A stretch of DNA of 34,373 nucleotides from Cypionkella sp. (GTDB lineage Bacteria > Pseudomonadota > Alphaproteobacteria > Rhodobacterales > Rhodobacteraceae), in NCBI RefSeq assembly GCF_028290025.1, contig NZ_JAQGKQ010000057.1, positions 1 to 34,373 on the forward strand, read 5' to 3'. The stretch's first letter is position 1, and each line of letters starts with the position of its first letter. The notes under the pieces were generated by a model. It saw nothing but the letters and a program-made list of their open reading frames with translations, was not told the DNA's origin and made no database searches. The position numbers and the translations under genes are program-made. Positions 1 to 8,423 of this stretch are shown piece by piece.

Positions 1-41
1 TCGATCTGTCTGATACGGCGCGGCTGCTGCGGATCAGGGGG

Positions 42-44
42 TAG
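42..44 (+). other. In-frame amber codon inside fabD
   Basis: In the FabD frame the codons before 48 read D-L-S-D-T-A-R-L-L-R-I-R-G, then TAG, then A-M-Q-E-A-V-P. In E. coli FabD the matching stretch is RGKFMQEAVP, so the stop replaces the residue equivalent to Lys119. A single C-to-T change in a CAG codon would explain it. The next ATG starts only three bases after the stop. Confidence 0.8.
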
Positions 45-47
45 GCG

Positions 48-614
48 ATGCAAGAGGCTGTCCCGGTGGGGGTGGGCGCGATGGCTGTGTTGCTGGGCCT
101 CGATTTTGCTGCCGCCACCGAAGTCGCCGCTGAGGCCGCGCAGGGTGAGGTTTGCCAAGCTGCCAACGACAATGATCCGGCGCAAGTGGTGGTATCGGGC
201 CATCGTGCGGCGGTGGAGCGGGCTTTGGAAATCGCCAAGGCCAAGGGTGCCAAGCGCGCGATGCTGCTGCCGGTCAGCGCCCCGTTTCATTGCTCACTGA
301 TGCAACCCGCCGCTGCTGTGATGAACGAAGCCCTCGCCGCTGTGGTGATCCATGCGCCGACGCTGCCGATCGTGGTGAACGTGCGCGCCGAAGCCATCAC
401 CGAACCCGACCGCATCCGGGCCTTGTTGGTGGCTCAGGTCACAGGCTCGGTGCGTTGGCGTGAGTCTGTGCTGTGGATGCAGGGCGCTGGTGTCACCGAG
501 TTTTGGGAGATTGGCGCGGGCAAGGCGTTGTCCGGCATGATCAAACGCACCGCCTCGGGGTCTGTAACACGGGCGATTGGCACGCCAGAGGATATTGTGG
601 CTGCCAAGGGCTAA
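48..614 (+). CDS. fabD: Malonyl-CoA:ACP transacylase (FabD), C-terminal part after an in-frame stop
   Basis: FabD moves the malonyl group from CoA to acyl carrier protein, the step that supplies the extender unit for fatty-acid synthesis in the cytoplasm. The reading frame matches the C-terminal ~60% of FabD: MQEAVP just after the active-site arginine region, the VVSGH segment of the small subdomain, PVSAPFHCSLM with the catalytic histidine, and the GAGKALSGMIKR block near the C-terminus. The same frame continues to the left edge as DLSDTARLLRIRG, also clearly FabD, but is interrupted by TAG at 42-44, just before this ATG. The nucleophilic serine lies in the part upstream of the stop, outside the window. 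It heads the fabD-fabG-acpP-fabF block. The piece may be translated by reinitiation at this ATG, by amber readthrough, or be a pseudogene remnant. Confidence 0.8.
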   Translation: MQEAVPVGVGAMAVLLGLDFAAATEVAAEAAQGEVCQAANDNDPAQVVVSGHRAAVERALEIAKAKGAKRAMLLPVSAPFHCSLMQPAAAVMNEALAAVVIHAPTLPIVVNVRAEAITEPDRIRALLVAQVTGSVRWRESVLWMQGAGVTEFWEIGAGKALSGMIKRTASGSVTRAIGTPEDIVAAKG

Positions 615-689
615 GGCTCGGTTAAGGCGGGCCCGGTTAAGACTGGCCCGGTTAAGACTGGCTCGGTTAAGACTGGCTCGGTTAAGACT
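615..689 (+). repeat. Five-copy 15-bp tandem repeat between fabD and fabG
   Basis: Five head-to-tail units begin at 615, 630, 645, 660 and 675. Copies 4 and 5 are identical (GGCTCGGTTAAGACT); copies 2 and 3 differ by one base (T to C at position 4); copy 1 diverges at its last three bases. The array starts directly after the fabD stop codon. It is followed by a short inverted repeat, CGATTTT/AAAATCG, at about 692-710. Unit length is a multiple of three, so copy-number change would not shift a reading frame, but no gene is credible here. Confidence 0.9.
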
Positions 690-785
690 GGCGATTTTCG
701 AGAAAAATCGTGGGATCCGGATTTCAGGTACCGCGATGGAATGTAAACGGCGAGGTCGTTGGCATCGCATTTGAGAGGGCAGAAC

Positions 786-1523
786 ATGTTTGATCTGACA
801 GGTAAAACCGCGCTGATCACTGGCGCATCGGGTGGCATCGGCGGCGAGATCGCGCGGGCTTTATATGCGGCTGGGGCGACGGTGGGGCTTTCCGGTACGC
901 GACTGGAGCCGTTGCAGGCGTTGGCCGCTGAACTTGGGGACCGCGCGCATGTGCTGCCCTGCAATCTTTCCGACCTTGCGGCAGTCGATGAACTGGTCAA
1001 ACAGGCAACGGCCGCGATGGGTTCGGTTGATATTCTGGTCAACAACGCCGGGATCACCCGCGACAATCTGTTCATGCGGATGTCGGATGATGAATGGCAG
1101 GCGGTGATCGACGTTAACCTTACCGCGACGTTCCGGCTGATGCGTGGGGCTTTGCGCGGCATGATGAAGGCGCGCTGGGGGCGGATCATCAATATAACCT
1201 CGGTGGTAGGACATTCCGGCAATCCGGGGCAGGCGAATTATGCCGCCACCAAAGCTGGGGTATTGGCCGCATCAAAATCGCTGGCGCAAGAGGTCGCCAG
1301 CCGTAATATTACGGTGAATTGCGTCGCTCCGGGGTTGATCGAAACGCCGATGACCGAAAAGCTGAACGACGAGCAGCGCACGAAGATCTTGGTCGGCGTG
1401 CCTGCGGGCCGGATGGGTAAGCCGCAAGAGGTAGCCGCGGGCGTGCTGTATCTCGCCTCGCAAGAGGCCGCCTATATCACCGGCACAACGCTGCATATCA
1501 ACGGCGGCGGCGATATGTCTTGA
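786..1523 (+). CDS. fabG: 3-oxoacyl-[ACP] reductase
   Basis: This cytoplasmic short-chain dehydrogenase/reductase makes the first, NADPH-dependent reduction in each fatty-acid elongation cycle, converting 3-oxoacyl-ACP to 3-hydroxyacyl-ACP. The 245-residue product has the usual FabG length. Visible motifs are the Rossmann cofactor loop TGASGGIG (residues 12-19), the NNAG motif near residue 86, and the catalytic Y152-x3-K156 (YAATK) preceded by the active-site serine in the ITSVVG segment. The ATG at 786 was chosen over an upstream alternative because an AGAGGG ribosome-binding site lies just ahead and the protein then begins MFDLTGKTALITG, as in other FabG proteins. It lies between fabD and acpP, the normal setting for the housekeeping enzyme. 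Confidence 0.97.
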   Translation: MFDLTGKTALITGASGGIGGEIARALYAAGATVGLSGTRLEPLQALAAELGDRAHVLPCNLSDLAAVDELVKQATAAMGSVDILVNNAGITRDNLFMRMSDDEWQAVIDVNLTATFRLMRGALRGMMKARWGRIINITSVVGHSGNPGQANYAATKAGVLAASKSLAQEVASRNITVNCVAPGLIETPMTEKLNDEQRTKILVGVPAGRMGKPQEVAAGVLYLASQEAAYITGTTLHINGGGDMS

Positions 1524-1597
1524 TGATCTCTAAGCGTCTGCGGTCAGTTGAGTGTTTGTTCAGTCGTGGTTGAGTGGGTGTAAAGGTGAAAAGCGGC

Positions 1598-2424
1598 ATG
1601 TCAATTGCACCGCCACAGATCGTGTTTGAGGGCAAGTTTTCGCGCGCGATCTGCCAGAACCCCCATCAGTCACGGCTGCTGGTGGCGTTCGACCACCGCA
1701 GCTTCAGCCGCGAGTCCTTCGCACCGGTAACGCCGTGGAAGCTCGCAATCAATCGCGAATATAGTCAGTTGAACGTGCAAGTGCGGGACAACGATTATTA
1801 CCTAAACGACGATCTGCCCGCTTTGTGCAAGGCGCTGCGCCGCTTTACCAAGCCCTTCGCGCAAGTCTGTGGCATTGGTTTTTCGATGGGCGGGTTTGGC
1901 GCTTTGCTGCTGTCAAAAGCGTTGCGCCTTGATCATGTTGTGTTGGTGTCGCCGCAGAGATTGGACTTCCCCAACCAATCGCCGTTTGCCGTCGATATGG
2001 TTGAGGAAGCTGAAGTGTTTACCGGGGGGTCAGGAGCCTCGCTTTGCGGGAATTGCCAGCAGGATGCGGGGTATCGTGCTGTATGATCCTATGTCGGGCG
2101 CGGTCGGGATCGGGCCTATGCTCGGGTGCTAGGCCAGCTTGCGCCAAACCTAAGGCTTTTGGCCCTACCGGGGGCAGGTCATCCGGCGACGCAGATTTTT
2201 ACCGAGGCCAAGACCTATGCAACGTTTCAGGAGGCGGTATTTGAGAGGGCGCTGGCTTGGCACAGATTAAACAGCTGCACCGCGTCAGCCGTTTGAAAGC
2301 GCCGCGCTATCAAAGCTTGCTGGAAAACTATGCCCTGCGGCGCTCAATCGCATCGTCACCTGCCGAGGCAAAGACTGCGCCTACAAGCCTGCCAACGGGT
2401 GGCTCGGGCGATCCTTTGCCGTGA
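1598..2424 (+). pseudogene. Frameshifted alpha/beta-hydrolase-like gene
   Basis: From ATG 1598 the frame encodes a conserved-looking protein: an N-terminal QIVFEGKFSRAICQNPHQSRLL segment, then GIGFSMGGFGALLLSKAL, which has the G-x-S-x-G nucleophile elbow of alpha/beta hydrolases. Around 2010-2040 the coherent protein moves to another frame (RMRGIVLYDPMSGA). Near 2100 it moves again (GRDRAYARVLGQLAPNLRLLALPGAGHPATQIFTEAKTYATFQEAVFERALAW, with a GAGH catalytic-histidine-like motif). Near 2260 it moves once more (IKQLHRVSRLKAPRYQSLLENYALRR), ending at a TGA at 2422-2424. At least three frame changes mean no full-length product. Position between fabG and acpP suggests an old member of the locus. 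Substrate is unknown. Confidence 0.75.
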
Positions 2425-2566
2425 GGTGAGCCGCTTGTGCCGTCTTACTCACATCCTGATCCATCCAGCGTTCATCGCGACACCCAAACGCTGCAAATTT
2501 TGCCGCAATCAGGCCGATGGGTGACACCGAAGACTTGGGTTCACAGCAGGCTTGACCTGCGACCAC

Positions 2567-2600
2567 GCAGAATGCTCTGATAACAGCAGAATGTTCTGAT
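2567..2600. promoter_or_regulatory. Paired operator-like sites upstream of the acpP promoter
   Basis: A 15-base motif occurs twice in direct orientation, GCAGAATGCTCTGAT at 2567-2581 and GCAGAATGTTCTGAT at 2586-2600, differing at one base. The second copy contains CAGAA-TG-TTCTG, a perfect inverted repeat around a two-base centre. The copies start 19 bp apart, close to two helical turns, and end 17 bp before the predicted -35 box. This spacing suits a dimeric regulator, but no regulator is identified. Confidence 0.35.
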
Positions 2601-2617
2601 TGCATGTATGAGCAGAG

Positions 2618-2646
2618 TTGCTATGCGTCCGCGCCCTTGCTATAGG
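2618..2646 (+). promoter_or_regulatory. Candidate sigma-70 promoter of acpP
   Basis: TTGCTA (2618-2623) and TATAGG (2641-2646) are separated by exactly 17 bp. Transcription would start near 2653, giving a leader of about 110 bases before the acpP ATG. A dedicated promoter fits the very high expression usual for acpP. Confidence 0.45.
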
Positions 2647-2762
2647 CGCGCAAGAATACGCCAGCGGCCGTCGTCACTGGTGCCTGCCGATGCAGGAAAG
2701 AGCGCCCGGCGACGGGCAGGCAAAAGACCGGGGGCGACCCCTAAACGATATGAGGAAAGAAT

Positions 2763-2996
2763 ATGAGCGACATCGCTGATCGTGTGAAGAAGATCGTCGT
2801 CGAGCATCTGGGCGTCGAAGCTGAAAAAGTGACCGAGACGGCCTCGTTCATTGATGATCTGGGCGCAGACAGCCTCGACACGGTCGAGCTGGTCATGGCG
2901 TTCGAAGAAGAATTCGGCATCGAAATCCCGGATGATGCGGCGGAAACCATTCAGACCTTTGGCGACGCGGTGAAGTTCATCTCGTCCGCAGCCTGA
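2763..2996 (+). CDS. acpP: Acyl carrier protein
   Basis: The 77-residue acidic protein carries growing acyl chains as thioesters on a 4'-phosphopantetheine arm during fatty-acid and lipid A precursor synthesis. The attachment site is Ser37 in the invariant GADSLD motif, followed by the helix [19 protein letters not shown] that contacts partner enzymes. Length and motif spacing match housekeeping AcpP. A GAGGAAAGA ribosome-binding site lies just before the ATG. Upstream are a candidate promoter and paired operator-like sites, and a strong intrinsic terminator follows, so it is probably transcribed as its own unit. Confidence 0.98.
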   Translation: MSDIADRVKKIVVEHLGVEAEKVTETASFIDDLGADSLDTVELVMAFEEEFGIEIPDDAAETIQTFGDAVKFISSAA

Positions 2997-3030
2997 TTTA
3001 GCAGCCTGTCTTATCGGCATAGCTAAAGAA

Positions 3031-3056
3031 AAAGCACCTCAAGGGGTGCTTTTTTG
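3031..3056. terminator. Bidirectional intrinsic terminator between acpP and the RND gene
   Basis: AAAGCACC pairs with GGTGCTTT across a six-base loop. T residues follow on the + strand and A residues precede it, so it can end acpP transcription (+) and also transcripts from the convergent efflux operon (-). Confidence 0.9.
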
Positions 3057-3110
3057 TTGTCCAAACCAACTGCCAAAACCTATTCGGGCTAAGTATTTTC
3101 ACCTATTCAT

Positions 3111-3129
3111 AAATATCCCCGCCGGAGGC
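3111..3129. repeat. Dispersed 19-bp repeat, copy 1
   Basis: AAATATCCCCGCCGGAGGC occurs here and again, identically, at 30210-30228. Both copies are intergenic and lie near ends or starts of transcription units. Similar GC-rich motifs with an AAATAT edge are familiar between genes in Rhodobacterales genomes; that statement is from memory. Confidence 0.6.
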
Positions 3130-3224
3130 TCCCCCGTAGCCGCACGCGCTACCTTCGAAAATCCATCTTGCGGCAGCAGCGGTCGCGGGGGGCTCAATGC
3201 CGCCCAAGACCGCCGCTGGTTTGT

Positions 3225-6200
3225 TTACTCCGCGGCCAGACCTTGCAGGCGCGGTGGGGCCTTGTGCTGCTGTTCCGCCTCAAGCGCCGCGATGCGGGCT
3301 TCCAAAGCTTCGGGGGCGGGCGATTGCGGCTCGACTTCGCGCGGGCCGATAATGCCGCGAAACGCCCACGAAATCAGGCGTGAAAGGTCGTCCATGATCA
3401 GATAGAACGACGGCACCACGACAAGGCTCAGCACGGTTGAGACGATAATGCCGCCGATCACCGCAGTTGCCATCGGTGCGCGGAAGGCACCGCCTTCACC
3501 GACGCCCAAGGCCGAAGGCAACATCCCCGCTGACATTGCAATCGAGGTCATCACAATCGGCTGCGCGCGTTTGTGGCCGGCCTCAATGATCGCGGTCAGA
3601 CGGTCGAGCCCTTGTTTGCGCATCTCGATGACGAAATCCACCAGCAGGATGGCGTTTTTGGTAACGATCCCCATCAGCATCAGAATGCCGATCAGCACCG
3701 GCATCGACAAAGCCGAGTTGGTCAGGATCAGGGCGGCTGCGACGCCGCCGATTGCCAAGGGTAGCGACAGCAGGATGGTGAAGGGCTGGATCACCGATTT
3801 AAACAACAAGATCAGCACGGTCAGCACCAGCATCAGGCCCATCAGCATGGCTTTGCCGAAGCTCGCGAACAACTCGGTCTGCACCTCCGCATCGGCGGAT
3901 TCCCTGACCGTAACGCCTGCGGGCAGCGGTGTGGCTTTGACGATCTCGGCCAGTCTTGCGCTGGCGGTGCCGAGCGCCACGCCGACGGGCAGGCTTGCAC
4001 CGATGATCGCCTGCCGTTGGCGGTTCAAGCGTTTCACCACCGATGGACCTTCACCGATTTCGATGTCAGCCACCGCTGACAGCGGCACGGTAGCCCCGGT
4101 GTTGGTGGCAAGTTTCGTCGCCGCAATCCGGTTCAGATCTTCGCGTGAGGCATTGGCCAGTTGCACCCGAATCGGGATCAAACGGTTGTCGATCGAAAGA
4201 TTGGCCAGCAACACATCGAGATCGCCAATTGTTGCTACCCGCACTGTGGTCGCAATGTCTTGCGTGGTGATGCCCAGACGCGCGGCTTCCTCGGCACGCG
4301 GGGTGATCTGCACTTCGGGACGCGGCAACGCGCCTTCGGAACTGACCTCGGCCAGCAGGGGCTCGGCTCGTAGCGCCTGCTCTAGTGCAGCCGTCGCGGT
4401 GTTCAGATCGGCCTCGGAGTTCGCCAGAATGGAATAGGCAAGGTCGCGCTCCCCACGGTCATTCAGCTTGAAGGCGCGAATGTCGGGCACGGTGGCGAGG
4501 CTATTGAAAATTTCAGCCTCGATCATGTTTTGCGGTACGGTGCGGCCGTGGTTTTGCTTTTCGGGTACCAGCGCACCCAGCAGCGGAATCCGCCGCCCCA
4601 GTTGCGATAGCTTTAGCAGCAGGCTGTGATCGAGTTTTACCAGGGTCACCGTCACCGAGGCGCGGCGCACATCAAGGTCGCCTTTTGGCGAGGTGCCGCC
4701 GATGACAAAGACGTTGTCCACCCATTCGACATCTTTGATATGATCGCGTATTTCGGCGGTGGTCTTGTCGGTTTCGGCCAATGTCGCGCCCGGCGGCAGT
4801 TCGACCGAGATCGAAATACGGCTGACGTCTTCGGGCGGCAGGAACGAGCCCGGTACCTTCAGCATGAAGAAGATCGACACGATCAGCACGCCAATCGCTG
4901 TCAGCAGGGTGAAGTAATACACGGGCAGGCGGCGGACTTCCCCGGCTTTGTTGTGGCCGAGAAACGCCAGTCGTGGGCCTTGGGTGGTGGTGCGCACCAA
5001 ACGCAGATAGTTGCGCATGAACCTGCCGTCTTGCTCGCCCTCATGGTGGCCGACATTGGCATCCTTGGCGCTCATCAAATACGCTGCCATCATCGGCGTG
5101 ATTAATCGCGCCACCAGCAGCGAGAACGCCACGGCGATGGCAACTGTCAGGCCAAATTGTCGGAAATATTGCCCCGGTATCCCGCCCATGAACGACACCG
5201 GCACAAACACCGCGATGATCGTCGCCGTAGTTGCCATCACCGCCAGACCGATTTCATCTGCAGCCTCAATCGCCGCGCGATACGGGGTTTTGCCCATGCG
5301 GATGTGGCGGGCGATGTTCTCAATCTCGACAATCGCATCGTCAACGAGAATCCCCGTCGCCAGTGTCACCGCGAGGAACGACACCAGGTTCAGCGAGAAC
5401 CCCAGCATATCCATCGCCCAAAACGTCGGGATTGCCGACAGCGGCAGCGCCACGGCGGTGATCAGGGTCGCGCGCCAGTTGCGCAGGAAGGCAAGCACAA
5501 CCAGAACCGCGAGCAGAGCGCCTTCCATCAGCGTGTCCAGCGCGGATTCGTAGTTGCCGTAGGTGTAGAACACGGTTTCATCGACCAGTTTGATGCCGAC
5601 GTTGGGGTTCGCGGCGCGTATCTGGTCCAGCGTCGCATTGACGGTTTCGGCGACGGAAACCTCGGATGCTCCCTTGGCGCGAAACACCGAGAATGTCACC
5701 ACTTGCTCGCCATTCAGCCGCGAGAAGCTGCGGAGTTCCTTAAAGCTGTCTTGCACATCGCCCAAATCGGCCAAGCGCACATGTCGGCCCGAGGGCAGGG
5801 CGATTGTGGTGCTGGCGAGCCCCTGCACGGTGCCCGCGTCGCCCAAAGTCCGGATCGCTTGTTCGCCCGAGCCAATCTCGGACCGGCCCGAGCCTAGGTT
5901 GGCGTTGGTGGCGCGCAATTGCGCGTTCACTGCCGCCGCCGAGATGCCAAAGCTGTTCAGCTTTACCGGGTCGAGCGCCACCAGAATCTCACGATCAGCG
6001 CCGCCGAAGCGGTCAATCCGACCGACGCCGGGGCGGCCTTGCAAGCCCCGCACGATCACGTCGTCGACGAACCACGAAACTTCCTCGATCGTCATATCGG
6101 GGGCCGACACCGCAAAGGTCATAATCGCCTGACCTTCGACGTCGATCTTCGTGACCTTCGGCGTGTCCACGGCTGCGGGCAGCTTGTTGCGCACCCGGTC

Positions 6201-6536
6201 AACCGAGTCCTTCACATCTTGCAGCGCTTTGTCGGTTGGCACTTCGATACGAAACTCAACAGCCGTGGTCGATTGGCCGTCAACCACAGTCGAAGTGACG
6301 TTCTTCACGCCGGTGATACCCGCAACAGCGTCTTCGACGATTTTGGTAACTTGGGTTTCCATCTCGGCCGGGGCTGTGCCCGCTTGCGTGACGGTGACGG
6401 CGATCACCGGCACGTCGATATTAGGGAAGCGGGTGATTGGCAGCGCGTTGAACGACTGCCAGCCCAGCACCAGCAGGATGAAGAAAGCCAAGATCGGTGC
6501 TAGCGGATTTCGGATGGCCCAAGCTGAAATGTTCAT
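3225..6536 (-). CDS. RND efflux pump inner-membrane transporter (HAE1 family)
   Basis: This 1103-residue protein is the proton-driven pump of a tripartite efflux system that exports hydrophobic or amphiphilic compounds from membrane and periplasm. It begins MNISAWAIRNPLAPILAFF, the typical first transmembrane helix, followed by a large periplasmic porter domain. The central helices include GILVDDAIVEIENI near residue 400 with the paired aspartates of the proton relay, and SFMGGIPGQYFRQFGLT. The second half repeats this plan and has the TM10 lysine in MGIVTKNAILLVDFV. The C-terminus extends past the last helix as an alanine/glutamate-rich tail. It starts 11 bases after the MFP gene, in an operon with tetR. 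No outer-membrane TolC-like partner is in the window. Substrate cannot be told from sequence. Confidence 0.95.
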   Translation of the reverse strand: MNISAWAIRNPLAPILAFFILLVLGWQSFNALPITRFPNIDVPVIAVTVTQAGTAPAEMETQVTKIVEDAVAGITGVKNVTSTVVDGQSTTAVEFRIEVPTDKALQDVKDSVDRVRNKLPAAVDTPKVTKIDVEGQAIMTFAVSAPDMTIEEVSWFVDDVIVRGLQGRPGVGRIDRFGGADREILVALDPVKLNSFGISAAAVNAQLRATNANLGSGRSEIGSGEQAIRTLGDAGTVQGLASTTIALPSGRHVRLADLGDVQDSFKELRSFSRLNGEQVVTFSVFRAKGASEVSVAETVNATLDQIRAANPNVGIKLVDETVFYTYGNYESALDTLMEGALLAVLVVLAFLRNWRATLITAVALPLSAIPTFWAMDMLGFSLNLVSFLAVTLATGILVDDAIVEIENIARHIRMGKTPYRAAIEAADEIGLAVMATTATIIAVFVPVSFMGGIPGQYFRQFGLTVAIAVAFSLLVARLITPMMAAYLMSAKDANVGHHEGEQDGRFMRNYLRLVRTTTQGPRLAFLGHNKAGEVRRLPVYYFTLLTAIGVLIVSIFFMLKVPGSFLPPEDVSRISISVELPPGATLAETDKTTAEIRDHIKDVEWVDNVFVIGGTSPKGDLDVRRASVTVTLVKLDHSLLLKLSQLGRRIPLLGALVPEKQNHGRTVPQNMIEAEIFNSLATVPDIRAFKLNDRGERDLAYSILANSEADLNTATAALEQALRAEPLLAEVSSEGALPRPEVQITPRAEEAARLGITTQDIATTVRVATIGDLDVLLANLSIDNRLIPIRVQLANASREDLNRIAATKLATNTGATVPLSAVADIEIGEGPSVVKRLNRQRQAIIGASLPVGVALGTASARLAEIVKATPLPAGVTVRESADAEVQTELFASFGKAMLMGLMLVLTVLILLFKSVIQPFTILLSLPLAIGGVAAALILTNSALSMPVLIGILMLMGIVTKNAILLVDFVIEMRKQGLDRLTAIIEAGHKRAQPIVMTSIAMSAGMLPSALGVGEGGAFRAPMATAVIGGIIVSTVLSLVVVPSFYLIMDDLSRLISWAFRGIIGPREVEPQSPAPEALEARIAALEAEQQHKAPPRLQGLAAE

Positions 6537-6547
6537 GCGCTAAGCCC

Positions 6548-7759
6548 TCAGTTGCTATCGGTGGCAGCAGCCACCACAGGATTGATATGATCGCCGTCGC
6601 GCACGAAGGCGCCGGCTTTGGTCACAACTTCGTCGCCAACTTTCAAACCGTCGAGCACTTCGATCCAACCGCCATCGCGCACGCCTGCGGTGATGTCTTT
6701 TTGCGTCACCACAGCGCCTTGAACCTGCATGACCGAGGTTTTGCCGCCCGACGATTTCACCGCCGTGATCGGCACGGCAGCGGCGTCGCCTTCATGCACC
6801 AGAATGCTGGCTTCCACATACATGCCGGGGCGCACCGCCGTTGCATCGTCAATCGCGATGCGGATGCGACCGAGCCTTGTGGTGGCGTCGATGCTCGGTT
6901 CCACCAGACGGATCGTGCCGGTTAGCGGTGTGGTCAGACCAACCAGCCGCAGCTCGGCGGTTTGGCCGGCGATCAGCTTGGTCAGATCGGCTTCGGCCAC
7001 ATCGGCGCGCAGTTCTAACGCGCCGCCCCGGATCAGGGTGAACATCGGTTGACCCGCTGCCGAGGCAATCGCGCCGAGTTGCGCATTGCGGGCGGTAATC
7101 TCACCAGCGAAGGGCGCGGTAACTTCGGTGCGCGACAGTTGCAGATCGACATTGGCAAGCTGCGCTTCGACCAAGGTTTGCTGCGCCTTTGCGGCTTCTA
7201 GCGATTGGGTGGCCACAGCGACGCGAGCTTGGGCGGAAACGGCACCAGCAAGCGCCGTATCGGCTGCGGCTTGGCTGGCCGAGCCTTGCGCTTTCAGCTT
7301 GGTGGTACGGTCAGAGGTGCGTTGCGCTTCGTCCGACGACGATTTCGCCTCAATCAACTGCGCTTGGGCTTGGGCAATCTGCGCCTTGGCCGCAGCCAGT
7401 GACGCCGCCAACTGCGCCTTTTGCAGATCGAGGGTTGAGGTGGAGAGTTTGGCCAGCACTTGCCCGGCTTCGACCTTGTCACCGATATCTGCCAGCAAAG
7501 CCTCAATCGGTTGGCCCTCAATCAGCGGGGCGACCTGAATGGTTTCCTGCGGGGCGACCAGACCAGAGGCCAGCACCACATCGCGCAGATGCCGGGTTTC
7601 CACTTTAGACACCGTGATCGCGGGTAAAACTTGCGCGGGCTTTTCAGTTGCGGCGGTTTCTGAGATGGCGACTTCGGTCGTGGCTTCGGCAAAAGCCAAG
7701 TCGGGCGACACCGCTTGCAGGGCAACCAAAGCGAGAACAATACGGGACATAAACATCAT
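6548..7759 (-). CDS. RND efflux periplasmic adaptor (membrane fusion protein)
   Basis: The 403-residue product links an RND pump to an outer-membrane channel. An N-terminal signal sequence (hydrophobic stretch after MSRIV, AFA-like cleavage site) lacks a lipobox cysteine, so it is probably not a lipoprotein. A split lipoyl/barrel-sandwich domain flanks a long alanine/glutamine-rich alpha-helical hairpin at about residues 115-205. TAPFAGEITARNAQLGAIA marks the return into the lipoyl half, followed by a beta-barrel (LELRADVAEADL) and a membrane-proximal domain. The first ATG shares its A with the tetR stop (TGATG), indicating translational coupling; a start three codons later (MSRIV) is possible. 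RND follows 11 bases downstream. Confidence 0.93.
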   Translation of the reverse strand: MMFMSRIVLALVALQAVSPDLAFAEATTEVAISETAATEKPAQVLPAITVSKVETRHLRDVVLASGLVAPQETIQVAPLIEGQPIEALLADIGDKVEAGQVLAKLSTSTLDLQKAQLAASLAAAKAQIAQAQAQLIEAKSSSDEAQRTSDRTTKLKAQGSASQAAADTALAGAVSAQARVAVATQSLEAAKAQQTLVEAQLANVDLQLSRTEVTAPFAGEITARNAQLGAIASAAGQPMFTLIRGGALELRADVAEADLTKLIAGQTAELRLVGLTTPLTGTIRLVEPSIDATTRLGRIRIAIDDATAVRPGMYVEASILVHEGDAAAVPITAVKSSGGKTSVMQVQGAVVTQKDITAGVRDGGWIEVLDGLKVGDEVVTKAGAFVRDGDHINPVVAAATDSN

Positions 7760-8385
7760 CAGCCTTTCGCGCCGTTGGCGGCAATCTCGTCTAAGGTTTG
7801 GTCGATAATACGCAAAATCAGAGTATTCAAATCATGGCGCAGCGTCGCATCCTGCTGCGGCATCATCGCTGACGATTTCACCAGCATCATAATCAGCGCC
7901 GCATGGGCACCAAATCGCTGGCGGGATTCGTTTAAGCTGATGCCTGTAGCCGTGGCAAATGCTTGCATCATATAGTCGGCAATGGTGGTTTCCATATGGC
8001 CACAAGCTGTGCCGATATCGGGCTTGCGCAGCGAGGCCGCAGTGATCTCTGCCCAAAGCGCACCTTTATCGCTGCATTGATGCTCGACCAGCTTTATCCG
8101 AACCTTCTGGCGCATCGCCGCAATCGGGTCATCCGACGCCAAAACCGGCTCAAAATCCCGACCCATCTCCTCTAGGTCAGAGGCGATCAGCGCCTGCACG
8201 ATGGCGGCTTTCGAGGCGAAATAGCGGTAGAAATTGCCAACGCTCATTCCCGCTGCACGGGCCAGATCTTGCATTGATGCGCCGTCAAAGCCTTTTTCGG
8301 CAAATGCCTGCCGCGCTGCGGCCAGAATTTCGGCGACGCGCGCATCGGCGGGGGTGTCATTGGTAGCAGTCGGGGTTTGTAGCAT
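7759..8385 (-). CDS. TetR/AcrR family regulator of the efflux operon
   Basis: The 208-residue protein has the TetR plan: an N-terminal helix-turn-helix (EILAAARQAFAEKGFDGASMQDLARAAGMSVGNFYRYFASKAAIV, residues ~19-63) with the usual VGNFYRYFASK recognition-helix signature, then an all-helical ligand-binding and dimerisation domain of lower conservation. It is the first gene of the tetR-MFP-RND operon, overlapping the MFP start by one base. A perfect palindrome over its own predicted promoter suggests it represses itself and the pump, with release by a pump substrate. The inducer is unknown. Confidence 0.93.
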   Translation of the reverse strand: MLQTPTATNDTPADARVAEILAAARQAFAEKGFDGASMQDLARAAGMSVGNFYRYFASKAAIVQALIASDLEEMGRDFEPVLASDDPIAAMRQKVRIKLVEHQCSDKGALWAEITAASLRKPDIGTACGHMETTIADYMMQAFATATGISLNESRQRFGAHAALIMMLVKSSAMMPQQDATLRHDLNTLILRIIDQTLDEIAANGAKG

Positions 8386-8423
8386 CAGAGCATCGCATCT
8401 ATCAGGGATCTGGTTTTCAATCA

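Larger units (their letters stand above)
2425..2762. other. Intergenic region upstream of acpP
   Basis: No convincing gene is seen in these 338 bases. The left half looks like decayed continuation of the broken hydrolase locus; short open frames on both strands resemble nothing recognisable. The right half holds two copies of an AGAATG(C/T)TCTGAT motif, a sigma-70-like promoter and the acpP ribosome-binding site. Confidence 0.5.

Noticed and set aside
2381..2605. Minus-strand open frame upstream of acpP as a transposase remnant
   Set aside because: No catalytic motif, terminal repeats or recognisable transposase segment; best read as a chance frame in decayed DNA.
3448..6543. Several long + strand open frames across the RND gene
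   Set aside because: They are antisense shadows of a clear 1103-residue transporter and have no family features.
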